36,398 bases of DNA from Nitrososphaeraceae archaeon (GCA_009377575.1 WHTU01000033.1:1-36398); one strand, 5' to 3'; counted from the stretch's first letter, positions 15,203 through 22,768 are shown. Notes: a model not told the origin generated them from the sequence alone. Numbers and translations are program-made.

Positions 15203-17151
15203 TTTATTAGTAACACCTCTCTTTTTTTAGTTCTGTTTTTTAAAGTGTTTTTCTTGGAGGCAGTGGAGGCAGTAGAGGCAGTATTTGGCGATAAGCAAGC
15301 TTTTTTAATATAATTCTTGGAGTGCTTGTGTTTTCGATCTTTTCTTGAGTATCTCTGTTTGGATTTTAAAGAAAAACCGTGCTTACACCCAGAGACCGCC
15401 TCCACTGCCTCCACTGCCTCCCGCTTATTCTTAGTGCTATTGTTACCAATGATCCTTACTTTGATATCAGTTGGTGATTCATATATTCTTGATAGCTTTT
15501 CTAGATTCTTTGGATCAAACTTTAGATATCTTTCACCTTTCTTTAACCCATTGTTATGTTTTTTTCTCTCTGCACCAAAAATTTCTTGCAGCGACTTAGT
15601 TACACTACCTTGATAGATAATACCAAAATCTTCACATTCAAAAGACATTGATTTACCTACAATATCTCGACCCTGTAATTGGTCTTTTAAATTAACCCAT
15701 ATTAACTTAGATTTTAATTCTATAGTTTTCTCTCTTTTGATTAATTCTGTTATAACTTTGTATAGAGCTGCATGAAATGTGTTTAGACGTCTTTCTCTAT
15801 AATCGGAAAGATATTTATTAATTCCTAACTTTAATTCTTCTAATGCTCTGCGCGTCTTTTGGAACACTCGAAATGTAGGTTTAAACAATTGTTTTTCTCT
15901 ATCTTTGATATTAAGTTCTACATTTGGTATTTCATCGAAGTAATGTAATAGTCTATAAATTAACAACATATTCCTTAATTTAAATAAATCATCTAGTAGC
16001 TGCTGAAGTTTCTTATCCCCACCGGGTTCAATTATTTCAGCAATATCATATCTCGGGCTTCCATGAGTACAATTGAAAGTTATACAGCGCTGTCTGAACC
16101 CTTTTGCTTTTCTTACATCTGGCAATTCTTCAGCTGCAAATGCTTTAAAGCAAAATGTTTTGAATCTAAATTGTTTTCTACCGAAACTGATATCTGTCCG
16201 GAATACATTGATATTTGTAGTAGCCCCATCTTTGTAAATACCCATTTTTGTTCGGTCTTCGTCAATACTATCAGCCTCGTCTTCACATATAGTAACAACA
16301 CCATTTTTATCATTGCCAAGTAATTGATATATATTAGGTGCTGTCATATCTGAAGACAAAACATTTCGATATGCCAATATGTTGAACATGTGTAGATTAT
16401 TAGATTTGCCTGTTCCGTTGTCACCTACAAAAAAATCATAGTGTGTTGTCCCAAGTTTGTCCTGGAAGTATGTAAAGATGGTATCTCCAGTACACATAAT
16501 ATTATGTTCCTTTCCATTATCAATGTATAGGTTCCATTGTGCCTTTACTTTCTGGAACAGAGTATCTAGATTCTCTTTAGATTTTACTTGGTGTTCAATT
16601 TTTCTAAATTCTTTTTCTGAATCAAATTCGTAAGGTCTACTTCCATATAGATTGGCCGACAAAGGTAAGATAGCATTAACTTCATCTATTTGAATTTCAG
16701 TGCATAAAGAAATTCTACTCGAATTTGTTGACACTTTTGCGAAAAGAGGAATCCCATCAATAATTATAGCTTCATAGAGGGTTGTCTTATCAACATATAC
16801 TGTAGCATAAGTTTGATTAAGGGTTTCACTATCAGATTCATTTCCTGCGTTACCATTTCCTGGTTGTAAGTATTGGATATAATTATTATCAGGATGCACT
16901 AAGACATGTTCCATTTTGCTAATAATTCTTTCAGATAGACCTGCAGTGTTATTCAGGGCAGATTCTCTAAATCTCTCCATTGTCAGTCGGAATTCTTTTG
17001 GATGTCTATCGAAAGAGATAATCTTATCTTTGTTAACCACAATTTGTACTAACTCTCCTTGTGTAACGAATTTAGTAACTCCTAGATTTTTTAATTTGTT
17101 ATCAATAGGTATGTCTTCTGTTATAACCAACTTTTTTAGAAGCCCTCCCAT
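15199..17151 (-). CDS. P-loop replicative helicase / ATPase of the element (SF3-like)
   Basis: A 650-residue protein. The N-terminal 240 residues have no known motif. The ATPase core shows Walker A YDFFVGDNGTGKSNNLHMF (GDNGTGKS, about 243-250) and Walker B GVVTICEDEADSID (about 285-295). After it come conserved-looking KTFCFKAFAAEELPDVRKAK and FRQRCITFNC, the sensor/arginine-finger region of helicases that drive plasmid and viral replication. Position next to polymerase and primase supports a replicative helicase; SF3 or another AAA-like class cannot be decided by eye. The C-terminal 80 residues are basic and contain EAVEAVEAV and TASTASTAS, encoded by an inverted 9-bp repeat. Four-base overlap with polB. 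Confidence 0.75.
   Translation of the reverse strand: MGGLLKKLVITEDIPIDNKLKNLGVTKFVTQGELVQIVVNKDKIISFDRHPKEFRLTMERFRESALNNTAGLSERIISKMEHVLVHPDNNYIQYLQPGNGNAGNESDSETLNQTYATVYVDKTTLYEAIIIDGIPLFAKVSTNSSRISLCTEIQIDEVNAILPLSANLYGSRPYEFDSEKEFRKIEHQVKSKENLDTLFQKVKAQWNLYIDNGKEHNIMCTGDTIFTYFQDKLGTTHYDFFVGDNGTGKSNNLHMFNILAYRNVLSSDMTAPNIYQLLGNDKNGVVTICEDEADSIDEDRTKMGIYKDGATTNINVFRTDISFGRKQFRFKTFCFKAFAAEELPDVRKAKGFRQRCITFNCTHGSPRYDIAEIIEPGGDKKLQQLLDDLFKLRNMLLIYRLLHYFDEIPNVELNIKDREKQLFKPTFRVFQKTRRALEELKLGINKYLSDYRERRLNTFHAALYKVITELIKREKTIELKSKLIWVNLKDQLQGRDIVGKSMSFECEDFGIIYQGSVTKSLQEIFGAERKKHNNGLKKGERYLKFDPKNLEKLSRIYESPTDIKVRIIGNNSTKNKREAVEAVEAVSGCKHGFSLKSKQRYSRKDRKHKHSKNYIKKACLSPNTASTASTASKKNTLKNRTKKREVLLIN
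15256..15421. repeat. Inverted pair of 3 x 9-bp tandem repeats inside the helicase gene
   Basis: 15256-15282 holds three units of GGAGGCAGT (the third begins A), and 15395-15421 holds the same three units in reverse complement (one has a G instead of A). The 27-bp arms match at 25 of 27 positions and are separated by 112 bases. They encode TASTASTAS and EAVEAVEAV in the protein's basic tail. Iteron-like arrangement and strong potential to form a cruciform suggest an origin, a binding site or a packaging/resolution site; expansion of a low-complexity tail is the alternative. Confidence 0.75.
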
Positions 17152-17372
17152 TCTTTCTTTCTTCGATGAGACTTTGCTTTATAAGACGTGAAATACTCAC
17201 ACCTGCAGCCTGAAATCATACAGTGGCCTTGTTCAAGATCATCGTTTTTTGAGTGATCAATCAGGTGGTGGGCGCAGTTACAGATTGCATTACACCCACA
17301 CCAAAGGCGCTCGGAATCTTTATTAAAAACGTCAGATAAGTTATTAGTGGCACCTAAGGTCTCCTCGCCTCC
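17136..17372 (-). CDS. Cys/His-rich zinc-binding mini-protein without canonical start
   Basis: A frame of 78 codons lies between the 112-residue gene and the helicase, overlapping the first by 19 bases and the second by 16. It reads LWCGCNAICNCAHHLIDHSK, then QGHCMISGCRCEYFTSYK and a basic end. About six Cys and several His could bind two zinc ions. There is no ATG, GTG or TTG before the Cys cluster, but the frame is open into the end of the upstream gene. It may be made by frameshifting from that gene, by a rare start codon, or be a decayed gene. The tight overlaps argue it belongs to the operon. Confidence 0.5.
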   Translation of the reverse strand, partial: GGEETLGATNNLSDVFNKDSERLWCGCNAICNCAHHLIDHSKNDDLEQGHCMISGCRCEYFTSYKAKSHRRKKEWEGF

Positions 17373-17692
17373 TTATCTAATTCAGTCTGGAGTGCTTGGA
17401 TTGCTTCGGTTGTCTGTATTTGGTCTGGGTTCGGAGGGATCATTTCTGGGTGAACCTCCTGATCCGCCTCTTTGTTTCGTTTTGGGTTTACTGTTATGGT
17501 GATCTCCCTATGTTTTAGATGACTTGGGTCTTTGCATTCTATTTGCAGTCCTTTCCCAAGAACATCGATATAAGATCCTGGACAAGGTATCGTAAGGCAT
17601 TTGGTTATCTTGATCGTCGATTTGTGTTTCTTCGACTTTTGTTGATTGCTACCTTCTGATGACCCGTTTTTGTGTTTTACCTTGGGGCTCAC
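17354..17692 (-). CDS. Hypothetical basic/acidic small protein of the replication operon
   Basis: A 112-residue hydrophilic protein from a GTG that overlaps the stop of the zinc-ribbon gene by 4 bases (GTGA), which points to translational coupling. The N-terminus is Lys/Ser-rich (HKNGSSEGSNQQKSKKHK), followed by a small beta-like core (TKCLTIPCPGSYIDVLGKG and LQIECKDPSHLKHREITITV) with two to three Cys/His that might bind metal. The Pro/Glu-rich tail is probably helical (QALQTELDKEARR). Family not recognised. It may be extended by frameshift into the overlapping Cys-rich frame downstream. Confidence 0.5.
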   Translation of the reverse strand: MSPKVKHKNGSSEGSNQQKSKKHKSTIKITKCLTIPCPGSYIDVLGKGLQIECKDPSHLKHREITITVNPKRNKEADQEVHPEMIPPNPDQIQTTEAIQALQTELDKEARRP

Positions 17693-17877
17693 TTAACAGC
17701 AACATCTCCTGTATGCGATTTTTTCTTAGAGTGTAATCTTATCGTGGTATGACAGCGGGGACAACTGCACACATATTCAGCCTTGCCTGTAAAAAGCCAT
17801 TGATGCCCACATTTGCATGTGATAGGTCTTGCGCTTTTCTGTACAGTTGTAGGTTTACCTATTCTACTAACGGACAT
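17689..17877 (-). CDS. Zinc-ribbon protein, first gene of the replication operon
   Basis: A 62-residue protein with ITCKCGHQWLFTG and YVCSCPRCHTTIRLHSKKK. Two CxC/CxxC pairs form a classic zinc ribbon, flanked by basic residues fit for DNA or RNA contact. It is the promoter-proximal gene of the operon that leads to the helicase, polymerase, SSB-like protein and primase. An AT-rich TATTATTATAG (17885-17895) lies between it and the divergent gene, only 18 bases apart. Probably a regulator or replication accessory factor. Confidence 0.6.
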   Translation of the reverse strand: MSVSRIGKPTTVQKSARPITCKCGHQWLFTGKAEYVCSCPRCHTTIRLHSKKKSHTGDVAVK

Positions 17878-17895
17878 TCAGTCATATTATTATAG

Positions 17896-18897
17896 TTGAA
17901 GGCAAAAACAACTATTGTTTTGTCCCCCACAAAATTGAGAATAAATGGATCCTTTTCCTGTCCTAAATGCAAGAGGGTTGGGGGAAGACTGAAAATAATG
18001 ACAGAGAGAAGAAAAGGGCGAAATAACTTAAGAAGTGATTTCCCGAGACTTAAAAAGGTAGTTTACAACTATGGTAATGCCGATGAAGAAGCAAAGATTC
18101 CCATTAATAGGAAATTGCATCCTTGGAAATATTTAAGCATAGTTTATGCACTTATGGGTATGAGACCATCTAAGAATCCCTACATAAATCCTCCTTCTTC
18201 ACGCGAAGGCCCGCCTGCATTTGACAGAACACTGGATTCATTTATCGATTTCTTTAAAAGAATGTCTATATTGCATATGACGATCCCAAAAATACTCGCC
18301 AAGTATCCAGAGATCAACGGTTTCCTTGAAAAGTACGACCTTGTTGACGAAATAATTCATTATCAGGATATCTTATGTCGTTCTATCAATTCGGCAATCG
18401 ACTTTAGATACAGTAGAAGCCTTATAGAATGGTCAGAAATAGCAAGATTTGCAGATCAGAGAAGTGATAAAGCGGCGTCAAAGAAATTTTATGGAAGGTA
18501 TTGGGATAACGGTAAAAAAGTGCATTTATCAATAAGACAAATTAAGAAAAAGAGTCGAGTACTTAGAAATCATGGAGTATCTAGCAGTGAATTTGAACAG
18601 AAGATTCGGCGTTACATAGAACTTCTTCAGCCGTTTATTATGATAATCCAAAGAGACGAAGAGATATTTAAAGAATATAAAAAGATTGAAAGAGAATTCG
18701 AATTGCCACATAAGGACATTCGATACGAATATCAGTATTTTAAAATGATTCACTATGACCATGATCTGTATGAAAAGCAAAAGTTGGAATACAATAGCGG
18801 ATTAAGAAAATCTAAGCCTGATGGAAGGATCGAATGTCGTATTAACAAATCTGACATTCCTCCTCAAATATTTACTAATAAGGATTATATTCAGTAG
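17896..18897 (+). CDS. Unknown 333-residue protein with N-terminal CxxC, divergent to the replication operon
   Basis: The frame is open from a TTG at 17896, but later TTGs (17920, 17935) or ATG 17998 are possible; the segment before ATG 17998 contains SFSCPKCKRVGGRLKI, half of a zinc ribbon, which favours an upstream start. The rest is basic and helical, with conspicuous Tyr/Arg-rich stretches (DFRYSRSLIEWSEIARFADQ, KDIRYEYQYFKMIHYDHD). No catalytic motif was recognised. The divergent arrangement with an 18-bp gap suggests shared regulation with the replication operon. It converges on the recombinase gene across hairpins. Confidence 0.6.
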   Translation: MKAKTTIVLSPTKLRINGSFSCPKCKRVGGRLKIMTERRKGRNNLRSDFPRLKKVVYNYGNADEEAKIPINRKLHPWKYLSIVYALMGMRPSKNPYINPPSSREGPPAFDRTLDSFIDFFKRMSILHMTIPKILAKYPEINGFLEKYDLVDEIIHYQDILCRSINSAIDFRYSRSLIEWSEIARFADQRSDKAASKKFYGRYWDNGKKVHLSIRQIKKKSRVLRNHGVSSSEFEQKIRRYIELLQPFIMIIQRDEEIFKEYKKIEREFELPHKDIRYEYQYFKMIHYDHDLYEKQKLEYNSGLRKSKPDGRIECRINKSDIPPQIFTNKDYIQ

Positions 18898-18905
18898 TAT
18901 TTGCT

Positions 18906-18937
18906 AATAACAGTGTTATTGGTTGAATTAATTCAAC
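18906..18937. terminator. Two adjacent hairpins between convergent genes
   Basis: AATAAC-AGT-GTTATT (18906-18920) is followed directly by the 16-bp perfect palindrome GTTGAATTAATTCAAC (18922-18937), starting eight bases after the stop of the 333-residue gene. A transcription end or a protein-binding site are both possible. Confidence 0.45.
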
Positions 18938-18983
18938 GTGGAGAAAAGACTACGTCTTTAAATCCATATCGAGATCCTGAGTA

Positions 18984-19013
18984 TCCATAATCATGCTTCT
19001 TAATAATTATGGA
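18984..19013. repeat. Inverted repeat TCCATAAT / ATTATGGA
   Basis: Perfect 8-bp arms with a 14-nt loop in the gap downstream of the tyrosine recombinase gene. It could help terminate recombinase transcription or serve as a recombination arm site; neither can be shown from sequence. Confidence 0.35.
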
Positions 19014-19064
19014 GCCAGATCTAGGTAATACGATAACGGTTCAAGCATACGAAAGAATTTGATC

Positions 19065-20363
19065 CTATTTTTTAGCTTTCCTTCTCATCTCCTTCAGTAG
19101 TCCCGAAGAGAACATCATTTGCGACACCGTATTAAGCTGCTGTTGATCCGTTGTTTTGGAGAGACACGAAAGGAGGTTCCCCATCATCGACTGCATAGAC
19201 GAGAATTGTTCTGTTAAATTAAGTATCTGATCGTCCTTTTCCTGAAGCTTGCCTCTAATTATATATTCACTATCTTTGCTTTTCTGTTTTAGGTCAGCAA
19301 CTTGTTTTGTCAGCATAGTTTTGTCGTTACTGATGGTTAGTGATTCTACTGCCTTAAGATAATCTTCTAATACCTCACTTTCTCTAGGTTTGTAATATGA
19401 CGCCGAGACTCCAATATTATGACCTAGCGTTATCTCCACGTTGATTGGTCTCATTACTTGTTCCGCATGCGTCTTGTAAAACTTTCTAAAACCATGCGCT
19501 GATTTCCATTCGTGTCTCCTCACTCCATCTGGTAGTGATTGACGGATTCCTTGTTCCCATAATGCTCTTTCCAAAAGGCGCTTTATGCCACTACTCTTTA
19601 ACTTCTTTGGTGCTGTTGCAAGTCCCACCTTAGCTCCGTAATTTACGTTTGTGGTTTGCCATATGTCCCTCATTACCCACGAGGCCCCTGTGATCTTTTC
19701 TCCGTATGATGACCTAAAATCCATCCATTCCTTTAGCGCATTATATGCTTCAGGAGTAACGAACGTATAATATTCGTCCAGTTCTCCAGCATAAACGATT
19801 AACTTGGCAGCAATTAGGTTTCCCTTTTCATCACAAACTGCATTAACATGCTTCCACTGCAGATATTCCCATGCTCCCAGTCTTATGCCTGAAGATGCCA
19901 TCATATAGACAATTGGTTTTATTCTTCTGTCGGGATATTGTATCAGTTTTAGAATCTCTTCCCTTGTTGGTGCTCTATCATTAGCCGCCTGTCTTCCTCG
20001 AGGAACTCCTCGAGAAATTTTTTTCCAGCTCACTTGAACATCATTCATTTCACAAAATAACTTTATTGCTTTCAGGTAGTTCGGAATGGTCGACAGAGAA
20101 ATTTCCCCTCTCTGAGCTCTTTGAACCTCGTATGAAATGAATTGTATTATTCTGTCCTGAACCAGCGCCATACCTCCTTCCCTACATAAAGTCATGAACT
20201 GTTTAGCCTGTTCATCAGGGTTCCCAGGAAAACCTAAGAAATCAAAGACGACTCGCAATCTGTTAGGCCACTGCCTTTTCGTTTCAGGCGCCTTCAAGGC
20301 ATATAGAAATTGTGAAAGCGGATTAGCTGTTTGTTCTGTGATTGCCATGGATTTCCTAATCAT
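19065..20363 (-). CDS. Tyrosine recombinase / integrase
   Basis: A 432-residue tyrosine recombinase. The N-terminal core-binding domain (residues about 15-125) starts NPLSQFLYALKAPETKRQW and is followed by the catalytic domain: Arg I in MASSGIRLGAWEYLQW, the HxxR pair in KSAHGFRKFYKTHAEQ, LGHNIG, and the nucleophile Tyr in SASYYKPRE. A C-terminal coiled coil (TMLTKQVADLKQKSKDSEY) follows, as in many Nitrososphaeria integrases. It would join or excise the element through a covalent Tyr-DNA link. Start ATG 20363 is favoured by a TATA box; ATG 20348 (MAITEQ) is an alternative. The catalytic set is complete, so it may be active. Confidence 0.92.
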   Translation of the reverse strand: MIRKSMAITEQTANPLSQFLYALKAPETKRQWPNRLRVVFDFLGFPGNPDEQAKQFMTLCREGGMALVQDRIIQFISYEVQRAQRGEISLSTIPNYLKAIKLFCEMNDVQVSWKKISRGVPRGRQAANDRAPTREEILKLIQYPDRRIKPIVYMMASSGIRLGAWEYLQWKHVNAVCDEKGNLIAAKLIVYAGELDEYYTFVTPEAYNALKEWMDFRSSYGEKITGASWVMRDIWQTTNVNYGAKVGLATAPKKLKSSGIKRLLERALWEQGIRQSLPDGVRRHEWKSAHGFRKFYKTHAEQVMRPINVEITLGHNIGVSASYYKPRESEVLEDYLKAVESLTISNDKTMLTKQVADLKQKSKDSEYIIRGKLQEKDDQILNLTEQFSSMQSMMGNLLSCLSKTTDQQQLNTVSQMMFSSGLLKEMRRKAKK

Positions 20364-20383
20364 AACAATATACGAGCTGGGCC

Positions 20384-20391
20384 TAAATAAA
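20384..20391 (-). promoter_or_regulatory. TATA box of the recombinase gene
   Basis: Read on the minus strand the sequence is TTTATTTA, centred about 24-25 bases before ATG 20363, matching leaderless archaeal promoters elsewhere in the window. Confidence 0.45.
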
Positions 20392-20641
20392 GGGACAAGA
20401 TTGACATGGGCCCAAGGGGGTTTGGCAAGACTTTAAAGTGGTTTAAAAGACTTACGAGGAAATCTGTTCAAAATGACTTGAACCCAACATTCGACGGTAC
20501 CGATACTCGAAACTAATATTTAATGAACAACAACAGGTGCCTACGAGCAATAGTTAGAGTACTTTATATGAAAATCATGGCACTCTCCCTCGGTTCTTCG
20601 TATTGCACTGATTATATCGCAAACTGGCCAGTCATTGGTTC
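20392..20641. other. Intergenic region next to the recombinase
   Basis: No gene seen. This is the expected side for an attachment site, but I found no tRNA gene or tRNA 3' end, and no stretch repeated near 10.4-10.8 kb. Confidence 0.3.
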
Positions 20642-21160
20642 ATGCAAGAACACAAACTGGTGGAGTTGAATAAAATTATTGAAGAAAGAATTGGGTCTCT
20701 TAGAGAAGAAGTTGAAATAGGAACCAATGTGAAACTTAACCCGCTGTATTTGTTAGATCTCAAAGATGAAATAGTGTCTCTTCGGTGGACGACAAGAATT
20801 ATCAGTTGGATTTTAGATCGGGCTATCGACGGACAGCAGCAGCTTGGAGTAACCAAAAAGAGATTGGAATTAGAAGACACTAAAAAATTTGAAAATATGC
20901 TTGATGAAAAAAATCAGGAGTTAGAGATAGAGCTAGAAGATTCAAATACTGATAGAGAGGAAGAAATTCTCGTAAAAGAAATTGGCAATCTAAAATGCGT
21001 CTTAGGCCATCTGTTCAATCTGAAATCTGGTGGTGATAAAACACGCTCTATAGAGATTGCGGAAGCCAACGTTAACTTTCAGCAAGCAAATCGTCTAAGA
21101 AAGCAACTAATTAAGATCCAAGAGGTGAAGTCTGAGATTAGCGCACAAATACAAAATTAG
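20642..21160 (+). CDS. Coiled-coil protein of unknown function
   Basis: A 172-residue soluble protein, almost wholly helical and charged. Residues 1-30 (KLVELNKIIEERIGSLREEV) and 75-120 (ELEDTKKFENMLDEKNQELE) look like coiled coil. A Trp-containing segment in between (IVSLRWTTRIISWILDRAID) may pack as a bundle, and the C-terminus ends QLIKIQEVKSEISAQIQN. No catalytic residues or membrane segments. It may act as a structural or adaptor partner; its closeness to the recombinase suggests it travels with the element, but this is not shown. Confidence 0.6.
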   Translation: MQEHKLVELNKIIEERIGSLREEVEIGTNVKLNPLYLLDLKDEIVSLRWTTRIISWILDRAIDGQQQLGVTKKRLELEDTKKFENMLDEKNQELEIELEDSNTDREEEILVKEIGNLKCVLGHLFNLKSGGDKTRSIEIAEANVNFQQANRLRKQLIKIQEVKSEISAQIQN

Positions 21161-21185
21161 AGTTGACAGCATAGAAATTTGCTGA

Positions 21186-21416
21186 CTATATGCATCTTAA
21201 TAGAAAGCTACAGCTCTCACAGGAGTACACTAATTTATCGAAGTTCGAATGGAGCTCCATGATCTCATTACATCGTGGGCATTGAAATTCTCTGTCTAGT
21301 TTTGTTAACTCTGGCTCTTCTTTTTGTTCTGGTGGATTAGGTTCTTCTAATGTTTCAGAAACTTGATTTTCAGGTTCAGTTTTTGTTGATTGAGTAGTGG
21401 AGGATCTTATTGATTT
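21186..21416 (-). CDS. C-terminal zinc-ribbon frame lacking a canonical start
   Basis: A 76-codon frame with an N-terminal Gln/Glu/Pro/Thr-rich linker (TEPENQVSETLEEPNPPEQK) followed by a clear zinc ribbon, REFQCPRCNEIMELHSNFDK then YSCESCSFLLRCI. TAG lies directly upstream of the open frame and no ATG/GTG/TTG begins it. Either the gene was truncated at its 5' end, a frameshift separates it from an upstream start, or an unusual start codon is used. The linker-plus-ribbon layout suggests a DNA-binding adaptor. It converges with the coiled-coil gene. Confidence 0.45.
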   Translation of the reverse strand, partial: KSIRSSTTQSTKTEPENQVSETLEEPNPPEQKEEPELTKLDREFQCPRCNEIMELHSNFDKLVYSCESCSFLLRCI

Positions 21417-21553
21417 CTATTGAGACTTATATCATGAGCATAAGACAGTACAAAACAACAGGCGATATCAAGCTGTAACAGTAAATGCTAAGAAAATAAC
21501 AAACTGATAACAGACAGAAAAAGCTATCTGCAACGTATACCCATTAAAACATA

Positions 21554-22219
21554 TTGCAAGTTTTAAACAGCCAAGCGAAAGAGCAGTTAGTAATTAAGCT
21601 TCATCAGGAAGGTAAGACTATACGAGAGATTGCATCAGTAGCACATCTGTCGTTTACTGATATCAGTTCGATTATACGCAGAATAGATGGTAAAGTTGAT
21701 GATGGTGTCGACCTGAAAAACAAGTCCCCGGAAACGAAAGCGTTATCGCTATTTTCATCTGGCAAAAAACCAATCGACGTTGCAATAGAACTTAACCTAT
21801 CAGCTTCTGAAGTCCAAAACATATTAGAAGAATTTTGGGTACTAAATGAGATGGATGAATTAGCATTAGTATATCTTGAGATTAAGAATCATCTTACTCT
21901 GTTTCTCAGGTTATTTCATATAATGAAGAAGAACAGATTGATTAATCAAAAAGATATTCAGATTGTATTAAGATATGCTGCTTTTGATCTACCATCTTTA
22001 GAGAACAGGATTCAACGATCGACTAGTGATGTAATTGATATGGAATGGAAAAAGAAGCGATTAGTAGATGAGGTCATAAGGTTGAATTCGTATTTATCAC
22101 AACTAAAAAAGTTACTGAAGCGGCATAGAGTGCTTAGTCACTACGTCGATCTCATCTACACTCTGACTGTTATGTTTTATACCACTCCCTATACTTACCT
22201 ATGCCTGGAAAAGCACTAA
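21554..22219 (+). CDS. HTH regulator of the Nitrososphaeria LHxxGKTIREIA family
   Basis: A 221-residue protein from TTG 21554. Residues 1-45 (AKEQLVIKLHQEGKTIREIA then HLSFTDISSIIRRIDG) form a first HTH, and residues 60-95 (TKALSLFSSGKKPIDVAIEL then LSASEVQNILEEFW) a second HTH-like repeat. A helical middle (LEIKNHLTLFLRLFHIMKKN) and coiled coil follow. The family is abundant in Nitrososphaeria; a broken paralogue lies at 30107-30609. The last 25 residues run across the end of the opposite gene and look unlike the family, so the 3' end may be truncated near 22140. Target unknown. Confidence 0.65.
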   Translation: MQVLNSQAKEQLVIKLHQEGKTIREIASVAHLSFTDISSIIRRIDGKVDDGVDLKNKSPETKALSLFSSGKKPIDVAIELNLSASEVQNILEEFWVLNEMDELALVYLEIKNHLTLFLRLFHIMKKNRLINQKDIQIVLRYAAFDLPSLENRIQRSTSDVIDMEWKKKRLVDEVIRLNSYLSQLKKLLKRHRVLSHYVDLIYTLTVMFYTTPYTYLCLEKH

Positions 22220-22484
22220 CATCATTGATTTGAAAAATCTCTCCCTCCGGCATTGGCATATTAATTTTCTTCATCACTGGCAGTAATCTATTGTTTATAA
22301 AATTGTTTAAATGCTCTTGTGATTCCCAGATATCGGCCACACAAAAGTTGCCAGAGTCATCAAATGCACCTGCATGAAATACTGCACCGTCTGGGTGCTG
22401 ATGTTCCCAATCTACTTCTTTTCTTAATTCTTCGTACATTTGTTTTGTTACGGCATTAGTTTTGAAAATACCCAAGATAGCCAT
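22170..22484 (-). CDS. Small dimeric alpha/beta-barrel (monooxygenase-like) protein
   Basis: A 104-residue protein: MAILGIFKTNAVTKQMYEEL, then VFHAGAFDDSGNFCVADIWE and SQEHLNNFINNRLLPVMKK. The betaalphabeta-betaalphabeta order with V.DIWES.E.f..F....l.P matches the ferredoxin-like dimeric barrel fold of antibiotic-monooxygenase (ABM) and EthD-like proteins. These small cytoplasmic proteins often act on quinones, haem or stress compounds; the substrate cannot be told. A second, longer member lies at 23191. Converges with the HTH gene, overlapping by 50 bases. Confidence 0.7.
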   Translation of the reverse strand: MAILGIFKTNAVTKQMYEELRKEVDWEHQHPDGAVFHAGAFDDSGNFCVADIWESQEHLNNFINNRLLPVMKKINMPMPEGEIFQINDVSAFPGIGKYREWYKT

Positions 22485-22523
22485 TGTATCACTTTCTATG
22501 AAGCTCTTTTATTTAAGAGATGC

Positions 22524-22688
22524 TCAGATACTATCTAATCTACTCATAACAGTACCAGTGCCAGCCGGGTCATCGCATATTTCGTTAGCGGTCTTACCGA
22601 TTCGTTGAACTCATTCACGATCATCGGTAATATCAATCTCAATTTTCTTTTTGTCTTCACATTTGTGAATATTTGGATAATGGGCCAT
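22524..22688 (-). pseudogene. Small gene interrupted by one TGA
   Basis: From ATG 22688 the frame reads MAHYPNIHKCEDKKKIEIDI then TDDRE, TGA at 22613-22611, and continues in frame VQRIGKTANEICDDPAGTG to TGA at 22524. The protein-like sequence on both sides of one stop suggests a recent nonsense mutation in a gene of about 54 codons, or a sequencing error. Family not recognised. Confidence 0.45.
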
Positions 22689-22768
22689 CGCAAATAAAGA
22701 AGATAATGCCATTCAATATGAACTACATAGTAGTGAACTAAATATCAGATTGAATTGAAATAAGTCCA

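Noticed and set aside
10800-20363. Casposon
   Set aside because: PolB is present, but no Cas1-like integrase frame exists on either strand; integration is instead explained by the tyrosine recombinase.
20364-20640. tRNA gene or att site beside the recombinase
   Set aside because: GACTTGAACCC superficially recalls a T-arm, but no cloverleaf can be drawn and no matching direct repeat was found on the other side of the element.
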